A stretch of DNA of 64,000 bases from Dermatobacter hominis (GTDB lineage: Bacteria; Actinomycetota; Acidimicrobiia; Acidimicrobiales; Microtrichaceae). The position numbers were made by a program, and so were the translations under genes. Of the stretch, positions 1 to 7,761 are shown piece after piece; within the stretch, counting starts at the first letter, position 1, and each line of letters starts with the position of its first letter. The stretch spans positions 2,604,001-2,668,000 of the forward strand of contig NZ_CP085840.1 in the NCBI RefSeq assembly GCF_020715685.1. Reading direction: 5' to 3'. The notes under the pieces were generated by a model, which searched no databases, was not told the DNA's origin, and saw only the letters and a list, made by a program, of their open reading frames with translations.

Positions 1-422
1 AGGTCCGTGGCGGCGACGACCGACTCGGTCACGATGCCGAGGCCCGGAGCGCAGTCGAGGATCACGACGTCGTAGGTGCGGTCCAGCGGGCGGAGCAGCT
101 TGCGGATCACGCGGTCGGGCCACCGGCGCGCCGACAGCACGGTGTCGACGACCCGGAACGACGGGTCCGCGGGGAGCAGGTCGAGCCGGAGGTGGTCGGT
201 GGTGCGGATGAAGGTGTCGAGTCCCCGCTTCCCGCCGAGCAGGCGTACCGCGCCGCCCTTGACCTTGGCCCGGGCCCGGTAGCAGTGGGTCGCCGCGCCC
301 TGGGGGTCGAGGTCCCACAGCAGCGTCCGGTAGCCCGCGGCGGACGAGAGCATGGCCAGGTTGACCGCGGCAGCGGTCTTGCCCACCCCACCCTTCGCTC
401 CCGCGACGGCGACGACCCTCAT
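1..422 (-). CDS. ParA/MinD-type P-loop ATPase, C-terminus cut by window edge
   Basis: The gene starts at an ATG at 422 and runs off the left end, so about 140 N-terminal residues are visible. The start is MRVVAVAGAKGGVGKTAAA, with the deviant Walker A motif KGGVGKT characteristic of ParA/MinD/Soj ATPases. It is followed by the DLDPQGAAT switch segment and a Walker B-like DVVILDCAPGL. Such ATPases position plasmids, chromosomes or protein machinery by ATP-dependent dimerisation on DNA or membrane. No ParB partner is in view, because the downstream side lies outside the window, so whether it is a chromosomal Soj or an orphan cannot be told. It is divergent from the cyclic-nucleotide-binding gene. 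Confidence 0.88.
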   Translation of the reverse strand, partial: MRVVAVAGAKGGVGKTAAAVNLAMLSSAAGYRTLLWDLDPQGAATHCYRARAKVKGGAVRLLGGKRGLDTFIRTTDHLRLDLLPADPSFRVVDTVLSARRWPDRVIRKLLRPLDRTYDVVILDCAPGLGIVTESVVAATD

Positions 423-623
423 CCAACGCTCCCTGCTCGATCCGAGCTCACCTGCCCGCCGGCGCACCCTGACCGCCTCGCTGCGGCGGAGCGGGGCGGG
501 CGACGGCCGGAGCACGTGGTGCTCCCCAACGGCCCCCATTCAACCCGACCCGGGAGGGGCGCGCCGCGATCCCGGCCGGCGGCGGGCGCCCGCGATGGGC
601 GACGCGGGGCGAGCGCCGGACCA

Positions 624-629
624 TAGGCT
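624..629 (+). promoter_or_regulatory. -10 box TAGGCT of a leaderless promoter
   Basis: TAGGCT fits the actinobacterial TANNNT -10 and ends 7 bases before the GTG at 637, so transcription should begin at or next to the start codon. This spacing supports the chosen start of the cyclic-nucleotide-binding gene. Confidence 0.5.
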
Positions 630-636
630 CGCCCGC

Positions 637-1056
637 GTGTCGCAGCTCACGGACCACCTCCTGCGCATCCCCCTGTTCTCGGGGTGCTCGCCCAAGGACC
701 TCGAGCGGCTGGCCCGGGCCACCGACGAGGTGACGCTCGACGCCGGGACGACGCTGACCCGCCAGGGCGACATCGGCCGCGAGGCCTTCGTGCTCCTCAG
801 CGGCGAGGCCGAGGTGCAGCGCGACGGTGCGACCGTCGCCCGCGTGGGCCCCGGCAGCGTGATCGGCGAGCTGGCGCTGCTCGACGGCGGGCCCCGGTCC
901 GCGACCGTGGTCGCCACCACGCCGGTCGAGGTGCTGGTGCTCACCCGGCCCGCGTTCAACGGCGTGCTCGACGAGATCCCGACGCTGGCCCACCGGCTCC
1001 TGGTCGCGCTCGCCCGGCGGCTCCGCGCGGCCGAGGACCTGACGCACCTGAACTGA
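637..1056 (+). CDS. Cyclic-nucleotide-binding (CRP-type effector) domain protein
   Basis: This is a 139-residue protein made almost only of a cNMP-binding beta-roll. The first helix is DHLLRIPLFSGCSPKDLERLA, then strands with GTTLTRQGDIGREAFVLLSGEAEV, and the phosphate-binding cassette GSVIGELALLDGGPRSATVVA (about residues 75-95) with the conserved G-E-x-A-L and R. No helix-turn-helix follows, so it is not a complete CRP transcription factor; it may be a stand-alone sensor or protein-interaction module. The GTG start was chosen because a -10 box lies 7 bases upstream and the domain begins right there. A longer upstream reading lacks family similarity. The ligand is unknown. Confidence 0.85.
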   Translation: MSQLTDHLLRIPLFSGCSPKDLERLARATDEVTLDAGTTLTRQGDIGREAFVLLSGEAEVQRDGATVARVGPGSVIGELALLDGGPRSATVVATTPVEVLVLTRPAFNGVLDEIPTLAHRLLVALARRLRAAEDLTHLN

Positions 1057-1070
1057 GCCCGGCTCGATCT

Positions 1071-1102
1071 GCGGTCCCCGGACCGCTCTGACGACCCGTC
1101 AG
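1071..1102 (+). terminator. Two tandem hairpins after the cNMP-binding gene
   Basis: GCGGTCC-CC-GGACCGC (1071-1086) and CTGACG-ACC-CGTCAG (1088-1102) are two perfect short stems placed back to back, 14 bases after the stop codon. There is no U-tract, as is common in high-GC actinobacteria. They probably terminate the upstream gene before the promoter of the next one. Confidence 0.4.
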
Positions 1103-1147
1103 GACTTCACGGAGGCCACGACCCGCCGACTAGGTTCCAGATCGTCT

Positions 1148-3424
1148 ATGAGCGCCACCGACACCACCACCGACGCCGAACACCGAACCGACGACGCCGC
1201 ACCGGTGCCGGGTCCGAAGCGGCTCCAGCCGCACCAGATCTCGATCCTGATCGGCATCGTGATCGCGCTGATCACGGTCGGCTCGGGCATCGCCGCGTCG
1301 ACGCTGCAGTTCCACGACGACGCCGAGGTGCAGCGCGAGGTCTTCGGGGGCATCCCGGGGGCGCTCAAGTTCGCGTTCTACGTGGTCATCCCGATCATGT
1401 TCATCTTCGGTGCGGTCATGTTCGCCAACCGGGTCCGGAACTGGGAGCGCGGCGCCCCCGACCGCCGGTCGATCACGCCGAAGAACGCCAAGAAGCGCCT
1501 CGAGCGGCTGCGTGCCGGCCTCTACATGCAGACCCTGCTGCGCGACCCCGCCGCCGGGATCATGCACTCCATGATCTACTTCGGCTTCCTGGTGCTCCTG
1601 GCGGTCACCTCGATCCTGGAGCTCAACCACCAGCTCCCCGAGTCGCTGAAGTTCCTGAACGGCAAGGTCTACGAGGCCTTCTCGTTCATCGGTGACCTGG
1701 GCGGCGCGGTGTTCGTCATCGGCGTGACCTGGGCGATCGTGCGCCGCTACATCCAGCGCCCGTACCGGATCCGCATCAAGTCCAAGCCCGAGCACGCGGT
1801 CATCCTCGGCATCCTCTTCGCAATCGGGGTGACGGGCTTCCTGGCCGAGGGCTTCCGCATCGCCGAGACGGACTTCCCGAGCTTCGAGAAGTGGAGCTTC
1901 ATCGGCTACCCGCTGGCGCTCGCGCTGCAGAACGTGCCCGACCTCGACACCTGGCACCAGGTCGCCTGGACGGTCCACGTGCTCACGTTCGTGGCCTTCC
2001 TCGTGATCCTGCCGGTGACCATGCTGCGGCACATCTTCACCTCGCCGCTGAACATGTACCTGTCCGAGAAGGACCGCCCGAAGGGCGCCATGAAGGCGAT
2101 GCCGAACCTCATGGAGACCGAGCTCGAGAGCTTCGGCGCCTACCGGGTGGAGGACTTCACCTGGAAGCAGCTGCTCGACACCGACGCCTGCACGATGTGC
2201 GGCCGCTGCACCTCCGTGTGCCCGGCGCACGCCACGGGCAAGCCGCTCGACCCGCGCGAGATCGTGCTGAAGACCGGCGAGGTCATGGCCGCCACCGGCA
2301 GCCCGGTCGTGTCGCCCCCGATCGGCGTCGACAAGGACATCAAGGTCGACGCCGACCTCCTGTTCGAGCGCATCACCTCCGAGGAGGTATGGGCCTGCAC
2401 GTCGTGCAAGGCGTGCGACGAGAACTGCCCGGTCAACATCGAGATCCTCGACAAGATCCTCGACATGCGCCGCTACCTGACGCTGATGGAGTCGGACTTC
2501 CCGACCGAGCTCGGCAACGCCTACCGGGCGATGGAGAACTCGGGCAACCCGTGGGGCATGAGCCAGGGCGAGCGCGCCGACTGGGCGAAGGACCTCGACG
2601 GCATCAACGTCATCGACGGCAGCGACCCGCTGACCGCCGAGTACCTCTACTGGGTCGGCTGCGCCGGGTCCTTCGACGACAAGAACAAGAAGGTCACCCA
2701 GGCGATGGCCAAGCTGCTGCAGCGGGCGGAGATCAGCTTCGCCGTCCTCGGCCCGGCCGAGAACTGCACCGGCGACCCGGCCCGCCGCTCGGGCAACGAG
2801 TACATCTTCCAGATGCTGGCCATGCAGAACATCGAGACGCTCGACGGCATGGGCGTGCGGAAGATCATCACGCAGTGCCCGCACTGCTTCAACACGCTGA
2901 AGAACGAGTACCCGCAGCTCGGCGGCCACTACGAGGTCGTGCACCACAGCCAGTTCCTCGAGGAGCTGATCGACACCGGCCGGCTCGACCTGTCGGGCGC
3001 CAAGCTCGAGGAGCGGGTCGTGTACCACGACTCGTGCTACCTGGGTCGCCACAACGACGTGTACCTCGCGCCCCGCAACGTGATCGGCCGGCTCGCCGGC
3101 ATCGAGATCGTCGAGGCCGGCCGCAGCGGCACGAAGGGCATGTGCTGCGGCGCCGGCGGCGCCCGCATGTGGATGGAGGAGCACATCGGCAAGCAGGTGA
3201 ACGTGGAGCGCTCGCAGGAGCTGATCGCCACGGGCGCCACGCGCATCGCCACCGCGTGCCCCTTCTGCTACGTGATGATCGACGACGGCGTGAAGGCGCA
3301 GGGCGTCGAGGACGACGAGCTCAAGGTCGGCGACCTCGCCATGCACGTGCTCGAGGCGCTCGAGAACGCCGAGCCCCTCGCGCAGCCGCCCATGCAGGAG
3401 GCCGTCGAGGCGGCCGAGGGCTGA
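1148..3424 (+). CDS. Membrane-bound (Fe-S) oxidoreductase, HdrD/GlpC-like with haem b-type membrane domain
   Basis: This is a 758-residue fusion. Residues about 30-300 hold six hydrophobic segments with histidines (H139, H270, H277) that resemble the NarI/DsrM-type cytochrome b domain. Next come two 4Fe-4S sites: C348-C351-C354-C358 (ACTMCGRCTSVCP) and C417-C420-C423-C427 (ACTSCKACDENCP). The C-terminal half has two cysteine-rich CCG-type domains, including SCYLGRHNDVY and MCCGAGGARMWMEEH. The same layout is seen in actinobacterial iron-sulfur reductases of the Rv0338c type. It likely moves electrons between the quinone pool and a cytoplasmic partner; donor and acceptor are unknown. A TAGGTT -10-like box at 1131-1136 precedes the ATG by 11 bases. 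Confidence 0.9.
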   Translation: MSATDTTTDAEHRTDDAAPVPGPKRLQPHQISILIGIVIALITVGSGIAASTLQFHDDAEVQREVFGGIPGALKFAFYVVIPIMFIFGAVMFANRVRNWERGAPDRRSITPKNAKKRLERLRAGLYMQTLLRDPAAGIMHSMIYFGFLVLLAVTSILELNHQLPESLKFLNGKVYEAFSFIGDLGGAVFVIGVTWAIVRRYIQRPYRIRIKSKPEHAVILGILFAIGVTGFLAEGFRIAETDFPSFEKWSFIGYPLALALQNVPDLDTWHQVAWTVHVLTFVAFLVILPVTMLRHIFTSPLNMYLSEKDRPKGAMKAMPNLMETELESFGAYRVEDFTWKQLLDTDACTMCGRCTSVCPAHATGKPLDPREIVLKTGEVMAATGSPVVSPPIGVDKDIKVDADLLFERITSEEVWACTSCKACDENCPVNIEILDKILDMRRYLTLMESDFPTELGNAYRAMENSGNPWGMSQGERADWAKDLDGINVIDGSDPLTAEYLYWVGCAGSFDDKNKKVTQAMAKLLQRAEISFAVLGPAENCTGDPARRSGNEYIFQMLAMQNIETLDGMGVRKIITQCPHCFNTLKNEYPQLGGHYEVVHHSQFLEELIDTGRLDLSGAKLEERVVYHDSCYLGRHNDVYLAPRNVIGRLAGIEIVEAGRSGTKGMCCGAGGARMWMEEHIGKQVNVERSQELIATGATRIATACPFCYVMIDDGVKAQGVEDDELKVGDLAMHVLEALENAEPLAQPPMQEAVEAAEG

Positions 3425-3456
3425 CGCCCTCGCGGTCGGCCGAGGCGGGCGGTCCG

Positions 3457-3816
3457 GTGGCGGCCCTGGGATCGGTCCTGGTGGTCGCCGCGGCGGCCGA
3501 CGACCCGGCCGCCGCGCTGATCGCCGAGGTGCTCGGCGACTCGGGCGCCGAGGTGGCGGTCACGGCGTCAGCGGTCGACGCGGCGGTCGCGGTGCAGCAG
3601 GACGGCTCGCCGACGCTCGTGGTCACGACGCCGGCGACGTCGCTCGTCGCCGACCTGCGCGGCTCGGCGTCGCGCCGCCAGCGCGACGCCGCGGTCGTGG
3701 TGGTCGTGGACTCGCCCGACGACGCCGACGCCGCCCTCACCGCCGGCGCCGACTCGGTGCTCGTCCGGCCGGTGGAGGCGGAACGCCTCGTGGAGGCCAT
3801 CGCCCAGCTCACCTGA
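3457..3816 (+). CDS. Response-regulator-like receiver domain protein
   Basis: This is about 119 residues from a GTG at 3457, starting 32 bases after the Fe-S oxidoreductase stop and probably co-transcribed. The pattern is receiver-like: hydrophobic beta1 (VLVVAAAADDPAA), an alanine-rich helix, the strand DAAVVVVVDS, then ADSVLVRPVEAERLVEAIAQL, which matches the beta5-alpha5 end of receivers with the usual K-P replaced by R-P. The phosphoacceptor Asp normally ending beta3 is not obvious (VVTTPATS), so it may be a pseudo-receiver that does not take phosphate. The start is uncertain. It could regulate or dock onto the neighbouring oxidoreductase, but that is only positional inference. Confidence 0.6.
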   Translation: MAALGSVLVVAAAADDPAAALIAEVLGDSGAEVAVTASAVDAAVAVQQDGSPTLVVTTPATSLVADLRGSASRRQRDAAVVVVVDSPDDADAALTAGADSVLVRPVEAERLVEAIAQLT

Positions 3817-3842
3817 CCCCGTCCGGGATATAGGGGTGCACA

Positions 3843-3859
3843 GCGACAACCCTTGTCGC
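3843..3859. terminator. Perfect 7-bp hairpin between convergent genes
   Basis: GCGACAA-CCC-TTGTCGC forms a perfect 7-bp stem with a 3-base loop between the receiver gene and dcd, which point at each other. It is probably a bidirectional terminator. A small operator is the alternative. Confidence 0.4.
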
Positions 3860-3905
3860 GATCCCGACACCAGAAATCGCCGGCGGGCTCAGGGTGCCCG
3901 GCGCG

Positions 3906-4472
3906 TCAGGTGTCGAAGTTCTTCCAGTACTGGCTCGGGGTGGGGCCGACCTGGCCGGAGTACTTCGAGCCGAGGCCGCCGGAGCCGTAGGGGTGCTCGG
4001 CGGGGCCGTCCATGCGCAGGAACGAGATCTGGCCGACCTTCATGCCGGGGTAGAGCGTGATCGGCAGGGTGGCGACGTTCGACAGCTCGAGCGTGATGTG
4101 GCCCTCGAAGCCGGCGTCGACGAACCCTGCCGTCGAGTGGATGACGAGGCCCAGGCGGGCGAGCGAGCTCTTGCCCTCGATGCGGGCAACGAGGTCGTCG
4201 GGGATCCGCACCCGCTCCGACGTCGAGCCGAGCACGAACTCGCCCGGGTGGAGGATGAACGGCTGGTCGTCCTCGATGCGGACCATCTCGGTCAGGTCCG
4301 AGAGGTCCTCCTTCACGTCGATCACGGGCCGGGTGTGGCTGCGGAAGACGAGGAAGCGATCGTCCAGCCGCACGTCGATCGAGCTGGGCTGGATCATGGC
4401 CGGGTCGTACGGCTCGATCCCGATGCGGCCGGCCTCGATCTCGGCGCGGATGGTCCGGTCGGAGAGGATCAC
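3906..4472 (-). CDS. dcd: dCTP deaminase, probably the dUMP-forming bifunctional type
   Basis: This 188-residue protein has the family start [16 protein letters not shown] and the conserved [60 protein letters not shown] and the C-terminal [13 protein letters not shown] segment that closes over the nucleotide. It deaminates dCTP on the way to dUMP/dTMP in the cytoplasm. The actinobacterial relative I know best, from Mycobacterium tuberculosis, also hydrolyses the triphosphate to dUMP, and the sequence here is of that group. A GTG start at 4472 lies 6 bases after a TACCGT -10 box, and the length fits the usual 188-193. It is single-gene, divergent from the tRNA. Confidence 0.95.
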   Translation of the reverse strand: MILSDRTIRAEIEAGRIGIEPYDPAMIQPSSIDVRLDDRFLVFRSHTRPVIDVKEDLSDLTEMVRIEDDQPFILHPGEFVLGSTSERVRIPDDLVARIEGKSSLARLGLVIHSTAGFVDAGFEGHITLELSNVATLPITLYPGMKVGQISFLRMDGPAEHPYGSGGLGSKYSGQVGPTPSQYWKNFDT

Positions 4473-4478
4473 GCCCGA

Positions 4479-4484
4479 ACGGTA
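4479..4484 (-). promoter_or_regulatory. -10 box TACCGT of leaderless dcd promoter
   Basis: On the minus strand TACCGT ends 6 bases before the dcd GTG. It matches TANNNT and fixes the dcd start. Confidence 0.5.
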
Positions 4485-4608
4485 GCCGTCGCCGGTCGGG
4501 GCTCCGGCAGCCCGGCGGGCGCCGCAGCGGGATCGGCTACGGTGTCCACCCGCTGCGGTCCGCCGCACCGCGCCGGTTCGTAGGCGCAGCGCCCGGACGG
4601 CAAGTTAC

Positions 4609-4679
4609 GCGGGTGTAGTTCAATGGTAGAACATCAGCTTCCCAAGCTGAATACGGGAGTTCGATTCTCCTCACCCGCT
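4609..4679 (+). tRNA. tRNA-Gly (anticodon CCC)
   Basis: All four arms fold: acceptor GCGGGTG/CACCCGC, D-stem GTTC/GAAC, anticodon stem TCAGC/GCTGA around the loop TTCCCAA (anticodon CCC), and T-stem GGGAG/CTCCT with loop TTCGATT. The discriminator is T and no CCA is encoded. It reads the glycine codon GGG. It stands alone, followed at once by a strong hairpin. Confidence 0.96.
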
Positions 4680-4685
4680 CTGACC

Positions 4686-4711
4686 GAGACCCCCGCTCCG
4701 GCGGGGGTCTC
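4686..4711. terminator. Perfect 11-bp hairpin after tRNA-Gly
   Basis: GAGACCCCCGC-TCCG-GCGGGGGTCTC is a perfect 11-bp stem with a 4-base loop, 6 bases after the tRNA and 20 bases beyond the stop of the opposing VOC gene. It should stop transcription in both directions, although no U-tract follows. Confidence 0.75.
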
Positions 4712-4731
4712 GTCGTGAGGGAGCGAACAGA

Positions 4732-5193
4732 TCAGCCGCTCCCGGTGGACCGGTACGCGGGCCACGGGCTGACCGTCTCGCAGCCGAACTCCTCCGGTGC
4801 CACGTCGGCGACGACCTCCGCGAACTGCCAGCGGTGGCCCGCGGGGTCCTCGAGGGTGCAGTCCCGCTCGCCGTACTCCCGGTCGACCGGCGCTTCCACC
4901 ACGACGGCGCCGTGGTCCCGGGCCCGTGCGAAGGCGGTATCGACGTCGGGCACCCGGACCCGCACGGTGTGGGTGGTCCCGCCCGGCGCCGGTGCACGTC
5001 GGTCGGCGCCGACGTCGGCGACGATCACCGCCCCGTCGTCGCCGACGGCCATCTGGGCCCGATGGCTCGCGCCGATCCGCGTGCGCTCGACGAAGCCGAA
5101 CGCCTCGGTCAGGAAGGTCACCGCGGCCCGCACGTCCGGGTACACCAGGATCGGCACGACCGTCGCGGGCGGGACCGAGCGATTGACCTCCAT
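4732..5193 (-). CDS. VOC-fold (glyoxalase/bleomycin-resistance, PhnB-like) protein
   Basis: This is 153 residues with the duplicated beta-alpha-beta-beta-beta pattern of the vicinal-oxygen-chelate family. The first module is VVPILVYPDVRAAVTFLTEAFGFVERTRIG and the second begins HTVRVRVPDVDTAFARARDHGAVVVEAP, ending DPAGHRWQFAEV. H and E in DPAGHRWQFAE fit the usual metal-ligand places. The substrate cannot be read from sequence; relatives range from lactoylglutathione lyases to resistance proteins and 3-demethylubiquinone methyltransferase-like proteins without enzymatic proof. No obvious operon partner. Confidence 0.85.
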   Translation of the reverse strand: MEVNRSVPPATVVPILVYPDVRAAVTFLTEAFGFVERTRIGASHRAQMAVGDDGAVIVADVGADRRAPAPGGTTHTVRVRVPDVDTAFARARDHGAVVVEAPVDREYGERDCTLEDPAGHRWQFAEVVADVAPEEFGCETVSPWPAYRSTGSG

Positions 5194-5314
5194 CGGCGCT
5201 GCCTCCCCGTGATCGGCCGGCTCGGACCGACTGCTGCGGTCCGCCCGCCGGCCGTGGCCGGCTCCTGGCTCACATCGTGTCCCATCTCGGGCCGGCGTTC
5301 GTGCCCGCCCTGGC

Positions 5315-5950
5315 TCAGTCGTCGGAGAGGCCCGGGGTCCGGCGCAGCCCGTCGACCAGCTCCTGGCGTTCCGCCTCGGTGAGCGACGCCTCGGGGTGCA
5401 GGCCGAACCGGGTGAAGTACGGCGGCGGCATCTCTCCCTCGAGCACGACCTCGACCGACTCCTCGGCGTCGCCGGGATCGGTGGCGAACTCGGAGAAGTT
5501 CACCTCGTCGCGCGCCGCGGCGACGTGGCCCTCAAGCATCCACGAGATCGGTGCCACCGAGGCGTAGGCCGGGTACTCGACCTCGTTCGAGTGGCACGAG
5601 TAGCAGGCGGCGACCACGAGCTCCCGAGTCCGGGCGTCGGCCCACTGCGGCTCGCCGGTCGCCGGCGGGTTCGAGTGCGAGCGGCCGTACGGCACCAGCT
5701 GGATGACGAGCAGCGTGACGAGGCCGGCGAGGGCGACGGCGACCAGGCCCATCCGCCCCGCCCAGGCCGGTGACCGGCGGGCGACCGGCAGCCGGCGCAG
5801 CCACAGCCACCAGAGCAGGACCGCCACGACGCCGACCGCCACGAGCAGTCCGACGGTGATGACCACCGGCATCCCGACGTAGGCGGACAGCAGCACGGCG
5901 GCGAGGCACCCGCCGGCCAGCACGACCGTGACGATCGGATGCGCTCGCAC
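5315..5950 (-). CDS. Membrane-anchored haem-binding domain protein (CxxCH)
   Basis: This is a 211-residue protein with three hydrophobic segments in the first 90 residues, then an exposed domain with one c-type haem site, AACYSCHSNE (around residue 115). EYPAYASVAPISWMLEGHVAAARDEVNFSEF follows in pieces, as in the Haem_bd family, where SHSNE and W-P/W-M contacts recur. It is likely a periplasm-facing mono-haem protein, role unknown. The GTG start is supported by a TACGGT -10 box ending 6 bases upstream (5957-5962). It is transcribed separately from pnuC, 112 bases away. Confidence 0.82.
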   Translation of the reverse strand: MRAHPIVTVVLAGGCLAAVLLSAYVGMPVVITVGLLVAVGVVAVLLWWLWLRRLPVARRSPAWAGRMGLVAVALAGLVTLLVIQLVPYGRSHSNPPATGEPQWADARTRELVVAACYSCHSNEVEYPAYASVAPISWMLEGHVAAARDEVNFSEFATDPGDAEESVEVVLEGEMPPPYFTRFGLHPEASLTEAERQELVDGLRRTPGLSDD

Positions 5951-5956
5951 CCGCAG

Positions 5957-5962
5957 ACCGTA
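5957..5962 (-). promoter_or_regulatory. -10 box TACGGT of leaderless promoter
   Basis: TACGGT on the minus strand ends 6 bases before the GTG at 5950 of the haem-binding protein gene. Confidence 0.45.
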
Positions 5963-6062
5963 CCCACGGCGCTCGCGTCGGAGTCCGGCCGACGCCGTGC
6001 CGGTCGGGGCCGGGGATCGCTCCGGCCGGGGGCGTCGGCCCGAGAGCGTCGGCCCGACCGCG

Positions 6063-6725
6063 TCAGCCGATCGCGGGGGTCACCTCCGCACCGGGCTCCT
6101 CTCCCGAGCGCATGAGGCGGGTCCAGTCGATCAGACCGAGGACCGACATCACGGCGAACACCCCGTAGAGGATCGCCGTCGGGTACAGCTCGCGGTCGAC
6201 GTGCAGCGGGATGCTCACCACGTTGAAGGCGATCCAGTACCACCACGCCTCGAGCCACTTGCGGGCCTGGGCGTAGACGGCCTGCACGCTCAGCACCATC
6301 GTCAGCGAGTCGAGCAGCGGCGTCGGCGAGTCGGTCCACCCGGCGAGGACGACCGTCCACGCCGCGCAGAGCGCCACGCCGCCGACGTTCAGCCACACCC
6401 ACTCCCACGACCGCATCCGCCGGATGTGGAGCAGCTCCTGGCGCTCGCCGTGGCGCGCGCTCCACTCCCACCAGCCGTAGGCGCTCAACCCGATGAAGAC
6501 GACCTGCAGGAAGACGTTGGCGTACAGCTTCACGTCGGCGAAGAGCACGATGAAGCACAGCGCGTTCAGGATCCCGAGCGGCCAGTTCCAGACGTCGTCC
6601 TTGACCGCGAGCCAGATCGACGCCAGCGCCAGGAGGTTGGCCAGCACCTCCGCCCACGTGATGTCGACGCCCCACACGTGCACCGCGGACGCGGTCAACC
6701 AGTCCACCAACGACGTCAGGCCCAT
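6063..6725 (-). CDS. pnuC: Nicotinamide riboside/mononucleotide transporter PnuC
   Basis: This 220-residue membrane protein has about seven hydrophobic segments and the PnuC hallmark VKDDVWNWPLGILNALCFIVLFADVKLYANVFLQ split over helices 2-3, with aromatic residues and N that line the substrate path (W, N in NWPLGI; YGWWEW; WYWIAFN near the end). PnuC proteins move vitamin B3 ribosides by facilitated diffusion, trapped by intracellular phosphorylation. No NadR kinase or NMN hydrolase is adjacent. The ATG at 6725 was chosen at the first helix. It is divergent from the quinone oxidoreductase gene, with 34 bp between starts. Confidence 0.92.
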   Translation of the reverse strand: MGLTSLVDWLTASAVHVWGVDITWAEVLANLLALASIWLAVKDDVWNWPLGILNALCFIVLFADVKLYANVFLQVVFIGLSAYGWWEWSARHGERQELLHIRRMRSWEWVWLNVGGVALCAAWTVVLAGWTDSPTPLLDSLTMVLSVQAVYAQARKWLEAWWYWIAFNVVSIPLHVDRELYPTAILYGVFAVMSVLGLIDWTRLMRSGEEPGAEVTPAIG

Positions 6726-6759
6726 GACCCACCCAGTCTGGTCGCGCGACGATCGGCGG

Positions 6760-7704
6760 GTGCACGCGGTGACGATCGTCGACGGGACCCTCCACTGGAA
6801 GGAGCGGCCGGACCCCGAACCGGGCGCCGGGGAGGTGCTCGTCGCCGTCCGCTCCGCCGGCCTCAACGCCGCCGACCTGCTCCAGCTCGCCGGCTTCTAC
6901 CCCGCCCCGCCGGGATCGCCGCCGGACGTGCCGGGGATGGAGTTCGCCGGCGAGGTCGTCGCCCTGGGCCCCGGCGCGACCCGCTACCGGGTCGGTGACC
7001 GGGTGATGGCCGTGGTGGGCGGCGGCGCGCAGGCCGAGCTGGCCGTCGTGCACGAACGCTGCGCGATCCGGGTCCCCGACGCGCTCGACCCGGTGGCGGC
7101 CGGAGGGTTCCCCGAGGCGTTCACGACGGCGCACGATGCGGTGTTCACCCAGGCCCAGCTCGGCGTCGGCGAGTCGCTCTGCGTCCATGGCGCCGCCGGG
7201 GGCGTCGGGGTCGCGGCCGTGCAGCTCGGCGTGGCCGCCGGCGCCCGCGTAGTCGGCACGGTCCGCAACCCCGCGCTGCGTGACCGCGTCGCCGAGCTCG
7301 GCGCCACCGCCGTCGAGACCGAGGGCTTCGGCCAGCACGGTCCGTTCGACGTCGTGCTGGAGCTGATCGGTGGCCCCAACCTGCGCGAGGACATCAGCTC
7401 GCTCGCGATCGGCGGGCGCATCGCCATCATCGGCGTCGGCGGCGGGCCGAAGGCCGAGATCAGCCTGCTCGACCTCATGGCGGTCCGAGGTCGGATCCAC
7501 GGCTCGACGCTGCGAGCCCGGCCGCTCGAGCAGAAGGCCGCGGCCGCTGCGGCGGTCGACCGCCACGTCCTCCCGCTGGTGGACCGCGGCCTCGCCACCG
7601 TCCCCGTCGAGGCGACCTTCCCGATGGCCGAGGCCGCTGCGGCGTACGAGCACTTCCGAGCCGGCGGCAAGTTCGGCAAGGTCGTGCTCACGTCCGAGGC
7701 CTGA
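6760..7704 (+). CDS. NADPH:quinone oxidoreductase-like MDR family protein (zinc-free)
   Basis: This 314-residue medium-chain dehydrogenase/reductase has a GroES-like N-terminal domain (EPGAGEVLVAVRSAGLNAADLLQLAGFYP), the PGMEFAGEVVALGPG motif, and the Rossmann nucleotide site VHGAAGGVGVAAVQLG (about residues 145-160) typical of quinone oxidoreductases (QOR). The structural and catalytic zinc cysteines of alcohol dehydrogenases are absent. It likely reduces quinones or enones with NADPH in the cytoplasm. The GTG start gives a full-length family member; an earlier ATG adds residues with no family similarity. Confidence 0.9.
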   Translation: MHAVTIVDGTLHWKERPDPEPGAGEVLVAVRSAGLNAADLLQLAGFYPAPPGSPPDVPGMEFAGEVVALGPGATRYRVGDRVMAVVGGGAQAELAVVHERCAIRVPDALDPVAAGGFPEAFTTAHDAVFTQAQLGVGESLCVHGAAGGVGVAAVQLGVAAGARVVGTVRNPALRDRVAELGATAVETEGFGQHGPFDVVLELIGGPNLREDISSLAIGGRIAIIGVGGGPKAEISLLDLMAVRGRIHGSTLRARPLEQKAAAAAAVDRHVLPLVDRGLATVPVEATFPMAEAAAAYEHFRAGGKFGKVVLTSEA

Positions 7705-7761
7705 GCCAGACCCGCCCGGCGGTTCACCGGTCCGAGCGGTCCCCACCGGCATGCTGTTGGG

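Noticed and set aside
4609-4711. An integration site at the tRNA-Gly gene
   Set aside because: No integrase, no repeated tRNA 3' end and no mobile genes are near; the flanking genes are ordinary chromosomal ones.
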